Part shown: piece after piece, positions 57,373 through 64,000 of the stretch
Layout: every line of letters begins with the position of its first letter
Numbering within the stretch: position 1 is the stretch's first letter
Assembly (NCBI GenBank): GCA_019634925.1
Contig: JAHCAL010000001.1
Coordinates: forward strand, 496,001 to 560,000
From: Pseudomonadales bacterium
Lineage (GTDB): Bacteria; Pseudomonadota; Gammaproteobacteria; Pseudomonadales; Azotimanducaceae
Direction: 5' to 3'
DNA length: 64,000 bases
Translations under genes and position numbers: made by a program
Notes under the pieces: model-generated
Seen by the model: only the letters and a program-made list of their open reading frames with translations
Databases searched by the model: none
What the model was told of the DNA's origin: nothing

Positions 57373-58115
57373 GATTGCGCATGCGAAGTCGTGGCATCGT
57401 TGGCGATACGCCCACTTTCCGCCACGACTTCGTAAAGCCAGCCCAGTAGCTCGACTGCCGTGACCTTGACCCCCTGGCTGGTGCGCCACCAGCCCGCGGG
57501 ATCCACGTCACGATCAGGCACCGCGAGCGTGCCGACCGCCCACCCGTCACCGAACACCTTGCGATAGACCGCGAGGCTGCGCCGCGCATGGGCTCCCAAC
57601 GACACCACATTGACGGATTCGTGGCCCATTCCATTGGCAGCCAGCCAGTCACGCACGGCAACTGCGCTCGCCCAGGTGCGGTTGCGCAGGGCAGCGTCCG
57701 CTGGCGCTGCAGCCACGCGCGCCGGGTCCATCCCCATGCGCACGAGCGTTGCCGCCGTGAGCGCCGCGTGGGAGCCGTATTCGCTCAGGAATGCGCCCCG
57801 TTCGATCGGCCCGCCGCTCGTGATGAGCAGCTGGTAGCCGCCGCGTTTGAACTCTTCGATCGTGTATGCCACTGCATAATCCGGCAACCATCCCTCGACG
57901 ACCAGCACGCTCGTCGCCACCGGTCGTGAGATCGCGAGGAACTCGTGCGCGTTGCGGCCGGCCCAGGTCAGGCCGCATGCCCCGGTCACCAGCAGCAGGA
58001 GCCAGGTCCGCCAGGTCGGCAGCATCACACGTGCAGGGCGGAACCAGCGGCCGCGCCGTTCGGCTTGTGCCCCGTCCCTGCCCGGCGGTGTCAGGTTGCC
58101 TGGATCACTGCGCAA
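57366..58115 (-). CDS. DUF218 (YdcF/SanA-like) membrane-anchored protein
   Basis: A 249-residue protein with one N-terminal membrane span (TWLLLLVTGACGLTW) followed by a DUF218 domain: VLVVEGWLPDYAVAYTIEEF, YQLLITSGGPIERG, RNRTWASAVAVRDWLAANGM and VNVVSLGAHARRSLAVYRKV. Such proteins (YdcF, SanA, ElyC) are linked with cell-envelope integrity, and some bind SAM. The start is uncertain: the frame opens with TTG at 58115, and an ATG at 58025 directly before the membrane span is an alternative. It is upstream of no obvious partner. Confidence 0.8.
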   Translation of the reverse strand: MRSDPGNLTPPGRDGAQAERRGRWFRPARVMLPTWRTWLLLLVTGACGLTWAGRNAHEFLAISRPVATSVLVVEGWLPDYAVAYTIEEFKRGGYQLLITSGGPIERGAFLSEYGSHAALTAATLVRMGMDPARVAAAPADAALRNRTWASAVAVRDWLAANGMGHESVNVVSLGAHARRSLAVYRKVFGDGWAVGTLAVPDRDVDPAGWWRTSQGVKVTAVELLGWLYEVVAESGRIANDATTSHAQSH

Positions 58116-58133
58116 TTGAACGAACCGGGGAGA

Positions 58134-59153
58134 TCATCGATCCGCCCTTCGCATGAGTGTGTGCACGACACCGTACTCGCGGCCGCCGTCGAGCGCAAAG
58201 AGTTCGGCGCAGGCCATGAAGAACATGCGCCAGCGCTGCAGCCAGATCGCTGCGTCCGCCGCACCGTAGGTGTCGGCGCAGATCGAGAGCACGCGGGTGC
58301 GATCGGCGTCGAGCCGGGCGAGCCAGTCGTTGCACGTGCGCGCATAGTGCGTGCCGTCGACCCACCAGCGCTGCTGAACCGTCACCTGGTCGGGGAAGTG
58401 GGTGAACTGGTCCTCGCGGGGCATGATGCCGCCGGTGAAGAAGTAGCGCTCCATCCAGCCGTCACCGGCGCTATAGGGATAGCCGTAGCGGCGGTGGCAG
58501 AACACGTGGGTGAAGAGTCGCCCGTCCGCATTCAGCCAGCCGCAGACCTTGGCGAGCAGCGCCGCGTAGTTGCGCATGTGCTCGAACATCTCGACGGACA
58601 GGATCCGGTCGAAGCGCGCGTCGGTGTCCCACTCGGCCACGTTGGCCGTCACCACCTCGAGGTTCTGGAAACCGCGGGCCGCGGCGCGGGCCTCGATATG
58701 GGCGCGCTGGGTCGCGGAATTGGAGACCGCCGTGATCCGCGCCTGCGGGTACTGCTCGGCGAGCCAGAGGCTGAGCGAGCCCCAGCCGCAGCCGAGGTCC
58801 AGCACCTTCATGCCGTCCGCGACGCCCGCGCGTTCGCAGGTCAGCGCGAGCATGGCTTCCTCGGCCTGCGCGAGGCCGGTCGTCGGCGTGTCGTACCAGG
58901 CGCAGCTGTACTTGAGTCGCGGCCCGAGCACGGTCTCGAAAAACACACTCGGCACTTCGTAGTGCTGAACGTTGGCATCCGTGGTACCGACGGCGATGGG
59001 GCCCGTGCAGAGACTTGCGAGGAAACCGGCTTGCCCACGTGCGCCGGCGCTGCGTTGTTCGCGCAGGCGCGCGCGGATCAGCTGCCGCATGCCGAGCCGG
59101 GCCAGGCGGTCAGGTACATAGCCGCGTTCGCAGAGTTGCGCCAGATCGATCAC
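58134..59153 (-). CDS. Second CFA-synthase-like methyltransferase
   Basis: A 339-residue SAM-dependent methyltransferase. The SAM site is VLDLGCGWGSLSLWLAEQYP, and NVQHYEVPSVFFETVLGPRL shows relation to cyclopropane fatty acid synthases. It starts with a GTG that overlaps the stop of the CFA gene (GTGA). In Rhodobacter sphaeroides a CFA-like methyltransferase (UfaM) in a similar cluster methylates fatty acids on the way to furan fatty acids; this gene may have a like role, but that is an inference from context. It is the last gene of the four-gene operon. Confidence 0.85.
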   Translation of the reverse strand: MIDLAQLCERGYVPDRLARLGMRQLIRARLREQRSAGARGQAGFLASLCTGPIAVGTTDANVQHYEVPSVFFETVLGPRLKYSCAWYDTPTTGLAQAEEAMLALTCERAGVADGMKVLDLGCGWGSLSLWLAEQYPQARITAVSNSATQRAHIEARAAARGFQNLEVVTANVAEWDTDARFDRILSVEMFEHMRNYAALLAKVCGWLNADGRLFTHVFCHRRYGYPYSAGDGWMERYFFTGGIMPREDQFTHFPDQVTVQQRWWVDGTHYARTCNDWLARLDADRTRVLSICADTYGAADAAIWLQRWRMFFMACAELFALDGGREYGVVHTLMRRADR

Positions 59154-60451
59154 GGCGCGAACACGGTGTTTGTGCCCGCCACGCCGCTCACGGGTGATTG
59201 CAGGCGGCTGCCTGGCTTCTCCAGGAGCAACTGCACGTCGCCGATGGATCGCTCGGTGAACCCGCCCGCGGAGTAGGCCAGGTAGAACCGCCACAGCCGC
59301 TGCATGACCCGGTCGTAGCCCATGGCGAGCAGCGCGTCGGCGCGGGCGTCCACCCGCGCCTGCCAGTCCATGAGCGTACGCGCGTAGTGATCGCCGATGT
59401 CTTCCAGGTGCCGGATACGGAGGCTCGTGCGGCGCCGGATCGCGTCGAGCATGACGCTGACCGACGGCAGGCATCCGCCCGGAAAGACGAAGCGCTTGAT
59501 GAAGTCCACCGAGCGCCGGTAGGACTCGTAGCGCTGATCCTCGATGGTGATGGACTGGATGAGCGCCATGCCGTCGTCGGCGAGCAGGTCGTCGACCCGT
59601 TCGAAGTAGCGGTCGAACCAGCGGTCGCCGACCGCTTCGATCATCTCGATGGAGACCAGCCGGTCGTAACGGCCGGTCAGTTCGCGGTAGTCCTGGAACA
59701 ATATCGTGACCCGATCATCGAGCCCGGCGGCCCGGACCCGGGCCTGCGCATAATCGTATTGCGCGCGCGAAATGGTCGTGGTGGTTACCCGGCAGCCAAA
59801 CCGGCTCGCGGCGTGGACGGCCAGCCCGCCCCAGCCGGTTCCGATCTCCAGCAGGTGTACGTCGGGGGTGAGTCCGAGCTTGGTGCAGATCACGTCGAGC
59901 TTGTGTCGCTGGGCGGCCTCGAGGTCCGCGCTGGCGTCGGGATAGATGGCTGCCGAGTACAGCATCGTCGGGTCGAGCATGACTTCGAAGAAATCGTTGC
60001 CGAGGTCGTAGTGGGCCGAGATGTTCGCTCGACTCCCCGTGAGCGAGTTCTCCCGACGCCGGTGGAACCACGCGTACAGGGGCTGGCCGATCAGCGCGAG
60101 GCCGCCGTCCATCCGGTCGAGCGTGTCGCGATTGCGCACGAGAATACGCACCAGGTCGACCAGGTTGCTCGCGTCCCAGAGGCCGAGGAAGTAGCTCTGT
60201 CCAGCACCCGTGCTGCCGCCGAGGCCGGTGTAGGCGTAGAAGTCGAGGTCGTGTACCCGCACCGTGACGCGCGGCCCTGGATTGTCGCGCGCGCCGAGCG
60301 TCCGTGTCCCGCGCGGATCCGTCAGTTCGATGACGCCCCACCCGATGTCTGCGAGCGCGGCGAGCAGGCGGCGGCGGATGCCGAGCACCATGCGATCGGG
60401 TACGCGCTCGAACCAGCCGCGGCGGGCGGACGCGAGGATGCTGTCAGACAT
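59150..60451 (-). CDS. cfa: Cyclopropane fatty acid synthase family protein
   Basis: A 433-residue enzyme of the Cfa type. NISAHYDLGNDFFEVMLDP, the SAM motif HLLEIGTGWGGLAVHAA, TISRAQYDYAQARV, YDRLVSIEMIEAVG and the YxxxxDFIKRFVFPGGCLPS block are diagnostic. It adds a methylene bridge to double bonds of membrane phospholipid acyl chains, using SAM. It overlaps the DUF1365 gene by eight bases upstream and the second methyltransferase by four bases downstream, so it is expressed with both. Confidence 0.93.
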   Translation of the reverse strand: MSDSILASARRGWFERVPDRMVLGIRRRLLAALADIGWGVIELTDPRGTRTLGARDNPGPRVTVRVHDLDFYAYTGLGGSTGAGQSYFLGLWDASNLVDLVRILVRNRDTLDRMDGGLALIGQPLYAWFHRRRENSLTGSRANISAHYDLGNDFFEVMLDPTMLYSAAIYPDASADLEAAQRHKLDVICTKLGLTPDVHLLEIGTGWGGLAVHAASRFGCRVTTTTISRAQYDYAQARVRAAGLDDRVTILFQDYRELTGRYDRLVSIEMIEAVGDRWFDRYFERVDDLLADDGMALIQSITIEDQRYESYRRSVDFIKRFVFPGGCLPSVSVMLDAIRRRTSLRIRHLEDIGDHYARTLMDWQARVDARADALLAMGYDRVMQRLWRFYLAYSAGGFTERSIGDVQLLLEKPGSRLQSPVSGVAGTNTVFAP

Positions 60452-61292
60452 TCTGTTCTCCTGCCATGTTGGTCGCCGGCTTCGGGTGATAGCGCGCGCC
60501 GCGCAGCCACAATCGGAGTGCCTGCCAGTAGATCGCGCCGATGACCCGGAACGTCATCGGTGGAAAGGCGAGCAACAGACGCGTCAGGTGCCGGGTGGTG
60601 AGTGATCTGCGGTCGAGCGTCATGCGGGCGACGAAGACCGATCGTTCTCCCTGCATGTTCTCCTTGATGACCTCGAGGCGTCGATCGTCGATGACGAAAC
60701 GGAACCGGTAGCGCATGTCCATCGGCAGAAATGGTGACACGTGGAACGCCTTGTCCAGTTCGAAGGTCCATGATCCGGCGCCGCCGCGACAGTCGAGCGC
60801 GTACAGATGTCGCTCGTTCCACGGCGTATTCGAAACTTCGAGCAGGATCGCCATCAGTTCGTGAGCACCGCGTGAATGGCCGGCCGCGGCTCCGGGTGCG
60901 GCGGGATCGCTGTCGTACAGCAGGTAGAACGTGACCGGATTGAACGCGTAGCCGAAACAACGTGGATGGCAGACCAGGTGCACCGGGCCGGGCGGGCGGA
61001 AGCCCAGCCGGTCGGCCACCGCGCTCCGGGCGGATTCGGCCAGATCCATGCTGCCGTCGAGGTGATCGCGGCGCCGGAAGCTGCCCAGGTTGGCGCGGTC
61101 GAGGCTCCAGAGCGGATGCGCCGCGAATGCGCCGGGCAGGTCGTCGAGGTCGAGTTCGAGCATCCGTACGCGATAGTCGAACGCGTGCCGGAACGGTGCG
61201 TTGCGCACGTGCCAGACCCGTCCCGTGCAGTACGCGTGCCGGTGGGTGGACGGCGCGGATGACGTCGCCGACCCGGCAGCCGCGGCTACCAT
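60444..61292 (-). CDS. DUF1365 family protein
   Basis: A 282-residue protein of DUF1365, seen by GRVWHVRNAPFRHAFDYRVR at the start, CHPRCFGYAFNPVTFYLLYD in the middle and a KAFHVSPFLPMDMRYRF block. The family occurs next to cfa and FAD-dependent oxidoreductase genes in many proteobacteria, and a role in lipid modification is assumed rather than known. The ATG ending at 61292 overlaps the FAD gene by seven bases; longer frames upstream lie inside that gene. Confidence 0.88.
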   Translation of the reverse strand: MVAAAAGSATSSAPSTHRHAYCTGRVWHVRNAPFRHAFDYRVRMLELDLDDLPGAFAAHPLWSLDRANLGSFRRRDHLDGSMDLAESARSAVADRLGFRPPGPVHLVCHPRCFGYAFNPVTFYLLYDSDPAAPGAAAGHSRGAHELMAILLEVSNTPWNERHLYALDCRGGAGSWTFELDKAFHVSPFLPMDMRYRFRFVIDDRRLEVIKENMQGERSVFVARMTLDRRSLTTRHLTRLLLAFPPMTFRVIGAIYWQALRLWLRGARYHPKPATNMAGEQNV

Positions 61293-62563
61293 TGCACACC
61301 CAACCTGCGTGCCACCTCGACCCCCGACAGGCAGCCGTCCTCGTGGAAACCATAGCGCCAATAGGCGCCGCAATACCAGGTTCGGCGCACGCCGTCGATC
61401 TGCGGGCGGCGTGCCTGCGCGGCGATGGCCGGTGCGTCGAAGACCGGATGCGCGTAGGTCATCCTGGCGAGCACTCGTGCGGGGTCGATCGCACCGGTCT
61501 GATTCAGCGTCACCAGTAGCGGCGACGGGGTGTCGATGTGCTGCAGTCGGTTCATCCAGTAGGTCACCGTGGCGGCCTGCGCGTCTGCGGTCGGATTGCG
61601 GTAGTTCCACGACGCCCAGGCAACCTTCGTGCGCGGCATGATCGAGGCGTCGGTATGCAGGACGACGTCGTTGTCCTGGTAACCGATGGCGCCGAGGATC
61701 GCACGCTCGTGCTCGCTCGGGTCCTCGAGCAGGGCGAGCGCCTGGTCGCTGTGGCAGGCGAGCACGACCGCGTCATAGTGCTCTGTGCCGACATCGCTGC
61801 GCACCGTCACACCGGTGGACTCGCGGCGGATGCCGAGCACCGGGCTCCCGAGGCGCGGCGCCCGTGGCAGTTGCGCGATCAGCGCATCCACGTAGCGCTG
61901 CGAGCCGCCGCGCACGACATACCACTGCGGCCGGTCGGCGAGGGAAAGCAGGCCGTGATTGCGGAAGAACTCGATGATCCGTCGGGCCGGGAATGCATGC
62001 AGCGCCGCCGTCGGTACCGACCAGATGGCCGCGGCCATGGGCAGCAGGTAGCTCTCGACGAACGCGCGGCCATGGCGCGCATCGGCAAGGTATTGCGCGA
62101 GCGTGGGTCCCGGTCCGTGCAGGGTGAGCAGGCGCGGCGCCTGCCGGTTGAAGCGCAGGATGTCGCCGAGCATCGCCCAGAAGTCCGCCTGCAGGACGTT
62201 GGCAGGCCGCGCGAGGAGACCCGTCAGGGTGCCGCCGTTGTACTCGATCCCGGTGGCCGCGTTCGATACCGAGAAGCTCATGTCGGTCGGTACGCCGGTG
62301 ATGCCGAGTGCGGCGAGCAGGCGGGTGAAGGTCGGATAGTTGCGATCGTTGTAGACGATGAACCCGGTGTCGACGTCGACCTCGTGGCCGCCCAGGCGGA
62401 GCCGATGGGTGTGGGTATGCCCGCCCGCCCGCACGGCGCGCTCGAATACGGTCACGTCGAAACGGCGCGCGAGCAGCCAGGCGGCGGACAGACCGGCGAT
62501 CCCGGTCCCGATGACGGCGATGCGGCTGCCGGGCGGGCAATGGTCGTGATGTTCCGGGTGCAC
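61286..62563 (-). CDS. FAD/NAD(P)-binding amine-oxidase-like protein
   Basis: A 425-residue flavoprotein. The dinucleotide motif is IAVIGTGIAGLSAAWLLA, followed by GGHTHTHRL and DTGFIVYNDRNYPTFTRLL, typical of the NAD/FAD-binding proteins linked with cfa clusters. The C-terminal TWYCGAYWRYGFHEDGCLSG closes the FAD site. It may oxidise or desaturate a lipid. The start is a GTG at 62563 with CAGGAG before it. It is the first gene of the four-gene operon and is divergent from the PilZ gene; in other bacteria such clusters are controlled by sigma-E/ChrR, neither of which is visible here. Confidence 0.9.
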   Translation of the reverse strand: MHPEHHDHCPPGSRIAVIGTGIAGLSAAWLLARRFDVTVFERAVRAGGHTHTHRLRLGGHEVDVDTGFIVYNDRNYPTFTRLLAALGITGVPTDMSFSVSNAATGIEYNGGTLTGLLARPANVLQADFWAMLGDILRFNRQAPRLLTLHGPGPTLAQYLADARHGRAFVESYLLPMAAAIWSVPTAALHAFPARRIIEFFRNHGLLSLADRPQWYVVRGGSQRYVDALIAQLPRAPRLGSPVLGIRRESTGVTVRSDVGTEHYDAVVLACHSDQALALLEDPSEHERAILGAIGYQDNDVVLHTDASIMPRTKVAWASWNYRNPTADAQAATVTYWMNRLQHIDTPSPLLVTLNQTGAIDPARVLARMTYAHPVFDAPAIAAQARRPQIDGVRRTWYCGAYWRYGFHEDGCLSGVEVARRLGVQW

Positions 62564-62748
62564 TGGCGCTCCTGTAGCTGCGTCGAGTCTCGGTAACGGC
62601 CGTGAACCTGACGTGAAACGTGCCTTGCCCGGTCCGCCCCTTCCATCTGAGAACTGGGTAACAGATGGAAACGCCCGGCATGGACTGGAGTCGTATCCGT
62701 ACGCAGACTCCGCAGGTTCGGCTCGTTCCCCGAGACCCGAGGGGTGCC

Positions 62749-63387
62749 ATGGATTCGCACAACACAGAACGTTCGGCGGGAAGCCGTCTCGCCATCGAAC
62801 TCGGTACCCCGGTGCAGGTCGACGCCCCGCGGGTCAACGGCCGCTTCCGGGCGGAACTCGTAGGCCTCGTGCCGGGCGCATGCGTGATCCTGACCCACCC
62901 GTCGGTCCAGTACGCGACCGGCGACAGCATCACGATCCGCTATATCCACCAGGGGGCGGTTTACGGGTTTCGTACGGACGTGCGTGCGATTGTCAGCCAC
63001 CCCGTCAAGCTCCTGATCGTCGGTTATCCGCAGGCCGTAGAGGAACAGAATCTGCGCCAGTCTCCGCGCCTCGAATGCACATTGCCCTGCCGGGTCGCGG
63101 TTTCCGGGGGCGAGCCGCAGTCGGGTCTCCTGCGCGACATCAGCCGGGACGGCTGCCGGATCCTGCTGACCCGCGATGGAGCGACGCAGCTCGAGGTGGA
63201 GCAGGGCGCGCGCGTGACGTTGTCGTTCTGGATCCCGCCGCAGGAACAGGTGTTCGAAGTGCCGGGCGACGTACGCCGGTTTGCGGCCGACGGGCGCAAT
63301 CTGCAGCTCGGTATCGCCTTCGAGGTGCCGGCCGAGGAAGCCTACGATGCGGTGCGGGTGTTGCTCGATCCGATGGGACGCGACTGA
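62749..63387 (+). CDS. PilZ-domain (YcgR-like) protein
   Basis: A 212-residue protein with two parts. Residues 10-95 form a YcgR-type N-terminal domain (GTPVQVDAPRVNGRFRAEL, ITIRYIHQGAVYGFRTDV). Residues 100-210 are PilZ with the cyclic-di-GMP-binding residues RxxxR (Arg103 and Arg107 in RQSPR) and DxSxxG (130-135). It likely senses c-di-GMP and slows flagellar or surface functions; no flagellar gene is in the window. The ATG at 62749 follows GAGGGG; an extension to 62665 has no such site. Confidence 0.88.
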   Translation: MDSHNTERSAGSRLAIELGTPVQVDAPRVNGRFRAELVGLVPGACVILTHPSVQYATGDSITIRYIHQGAVYGFRTDVRAIVSHPVKLLIVGYPQAVEEQNLRQSPRLECTLPCRVAVSGGEPQSGLLRDISRDGCRILLTRDGATQLEVEQGARVTLSFWIPPQEQVFEVPGDVRRFAADGRNLQLGIAFEVPAEEAYDAVRVLLDPMGRD

Positions 63388-63439
63388 TTCGGCCCGCGCC
63401 ACCAGTGCGGCGCGCGCATGCCGTGCCTGCTCGAGCGCC

Positions 63440-64000
63440 TCAGCCCGCCGAACAGCTCGCCCCACCCAGCACGCAGAACTTCGCACAATGCGGATGGTTC
63501 AGCGCGACCGGGACGAGGGAACCCGCGAGGTCGGAGCCGAGTTCGAAGCGTGGATCGTATGCGATCAGCGTGCAGGCGAGCACCACCGGCGCGGTGGCGC
63601 CGTTGCGCTTGACTACCATGCGTGAACTCGCGCACATGACCGATTCCGGCTGCTTGCCGAGAATGCCCCAGCAGGCCTCGGTGATCTCGGGCACGTCCGC
63701 GCGCTCGTCCATTTCCGGGAACAGCACCAGCTGCGCCGGGTCGTGCGCGTCCACCGCGATCCCGTGCGTGCGGAACAGGGTGGCGTAGCCTGCCCGCAGG
63801 GCGTCCTCCGGCTCGTTCCAGCGGGCGCGCCCCGCGACGTGGAGCGTGAAACCGTTGACCGCAAGCCATTCGAGCCCTTTCAGCATCGGCGCCCATGACC
63901 GCCGGCCACGTTCGGACTCGTGCAACTCGCGCGTGTAGTGATCGACCGATACGCGGATCGTGAGACGCGGGCCGTGGGCATCGCGCAGCGCGAAGAGCGG
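63440..64000 (-). CDS. Radical SAM protein, C-terminal part (cut by window edge)
   Basis: An open frame from the window end to the stop at 63440; 186 residues are visible and the 5' part lies outside. PRLTIRVSVDHYTRELHESE, APMLKGLEWLAVNGFTLHVA and SRMVVKRNGATAPVVLACTL match the C-terminal region of a conserved radical SAM protein with a closing NHPHCAKFCVLGGASCS cysteine cluster, probably for an extra iron-sulfur site. The CxxxCxxC motif for the SAM cluster is not in the visible part. Function unknown. Confidence 0.82.
   Translation of the reverse strand, partial: PLFALRDAHGPRLTIRVSVDHYTRELHESERGRRSWAPMLKGLEWLAVNGFTLHVAGRARWNEPEDALRAGYATLFRTHGIAVDAHDPAQLVLFPEMDERADVPEITEACWGILGKQPESVMCASSRMVVKRNGATAPVVLACTLIAYDPRFELGSDLAGSLVPVALNHPHCAKFCVLGGASCSAG

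Overview
The window looks like chromosomal DNA of a G+C-rich gammaproteobacterium. The order gyrA-serC-pheA-hisC-tyrA-cmk-rpsA-ihfB-lapA and the run yciO-trpS-scpA-scpB-rluB are arrangements known from Pseudomonas, Chromatiales and related gammaproteobacteria; no 16S rRNA is present, so I do not go below class.

Layout. (1) 1-9.4 kb, housekeeping: a CBS-domain protein, yciO-trpS-scpA-scpB-rluB (chromosome segregation and rRNA modification), a DUF1826-DUF3299 pair behind a Zur-like operator, and on the minus strand an amidohydrolase-ubiG-yciK operon. A tandem palindromic repeat lies at its end. (2) 9.4-22.7 kb: gyrA, aromatic amino acid genes, rpsA and ihfB. Most genes overlap by 4-17 bases. 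aroA is missing and tyrA is fused in frame to cmk. After lapA come a ComEA-like protein, a membrane protein resembling a decayed WbpL/WecA transferase, a lipoprotein and a TPR lipoprotein, so the place used by the O-antigen locus in Pseudomonas is nearly empty here. (3) 22.7-34.5 kb: an accessory region that begins at a tRNA-Asn gene and is visibly poorer in G+C over much of its length. It holds an OLD-type ATPase/TOPRIM nuclease, a compact cluster of three unrecognised genes followed by a DEAH-box helicase (a candidate defence module), a secreted acetamidase/formamidase, a TolB-N-like lipoprotein, an IS5-type transposase remnant, and two diverged copies of a 99-bp segment. No integrase is visible. 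(4) 34.5-41.4 kb: a divergent cluster that reads as sulfide/persulfide responsive. A BigR/SqrR-like ArsR repressor, a DUF2892 protein, an RND adaptor and an RND pump face a sulfide:quinone oxidoreductase and thioredoxin 2. (5) 41.4-48.1 kb: small-molecule metabolism and stress: an HCCA-isomerase-like protein and an atypical SDR divergent from an HxlR regulator with a direct-repeat operator, a carotenoid oxygenase, Dps, a second SDR and a secreted carboxylesterase. (6) 48.1-58.1 kb, cell surface: a large winged-helix/AAA/TPR regulator with a peroxiredoxin-like gene behind it, divergent from an outer-membrane barrel, a 1206-residue autotransporter and a lipoprotein, then a DUF218 protein. (7) 58.1-64 kb: a four-gene, fully overlapping operon for lipid methylation (FAD oxidoreductase, DUF1365, cyclopropane fatty acid synthase, second methyltransferase), a PilZ protein and the 3' part of a radical SAM gene cut by the window edge.

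The most notable observations are the TyrA-Cmk fusion without aroA, valine at the GyrA quinolone-resistance serine position, the candidate defence module at 26.4-31.3 kb, the duplicated 99-bp segment around the formamidase cargo, the 23-bp-period direct repeats by the HxlR gene, and the persulfide-type regulator next to sqr. All family assignments come from reading the translated sequences by eye; no database search was run.
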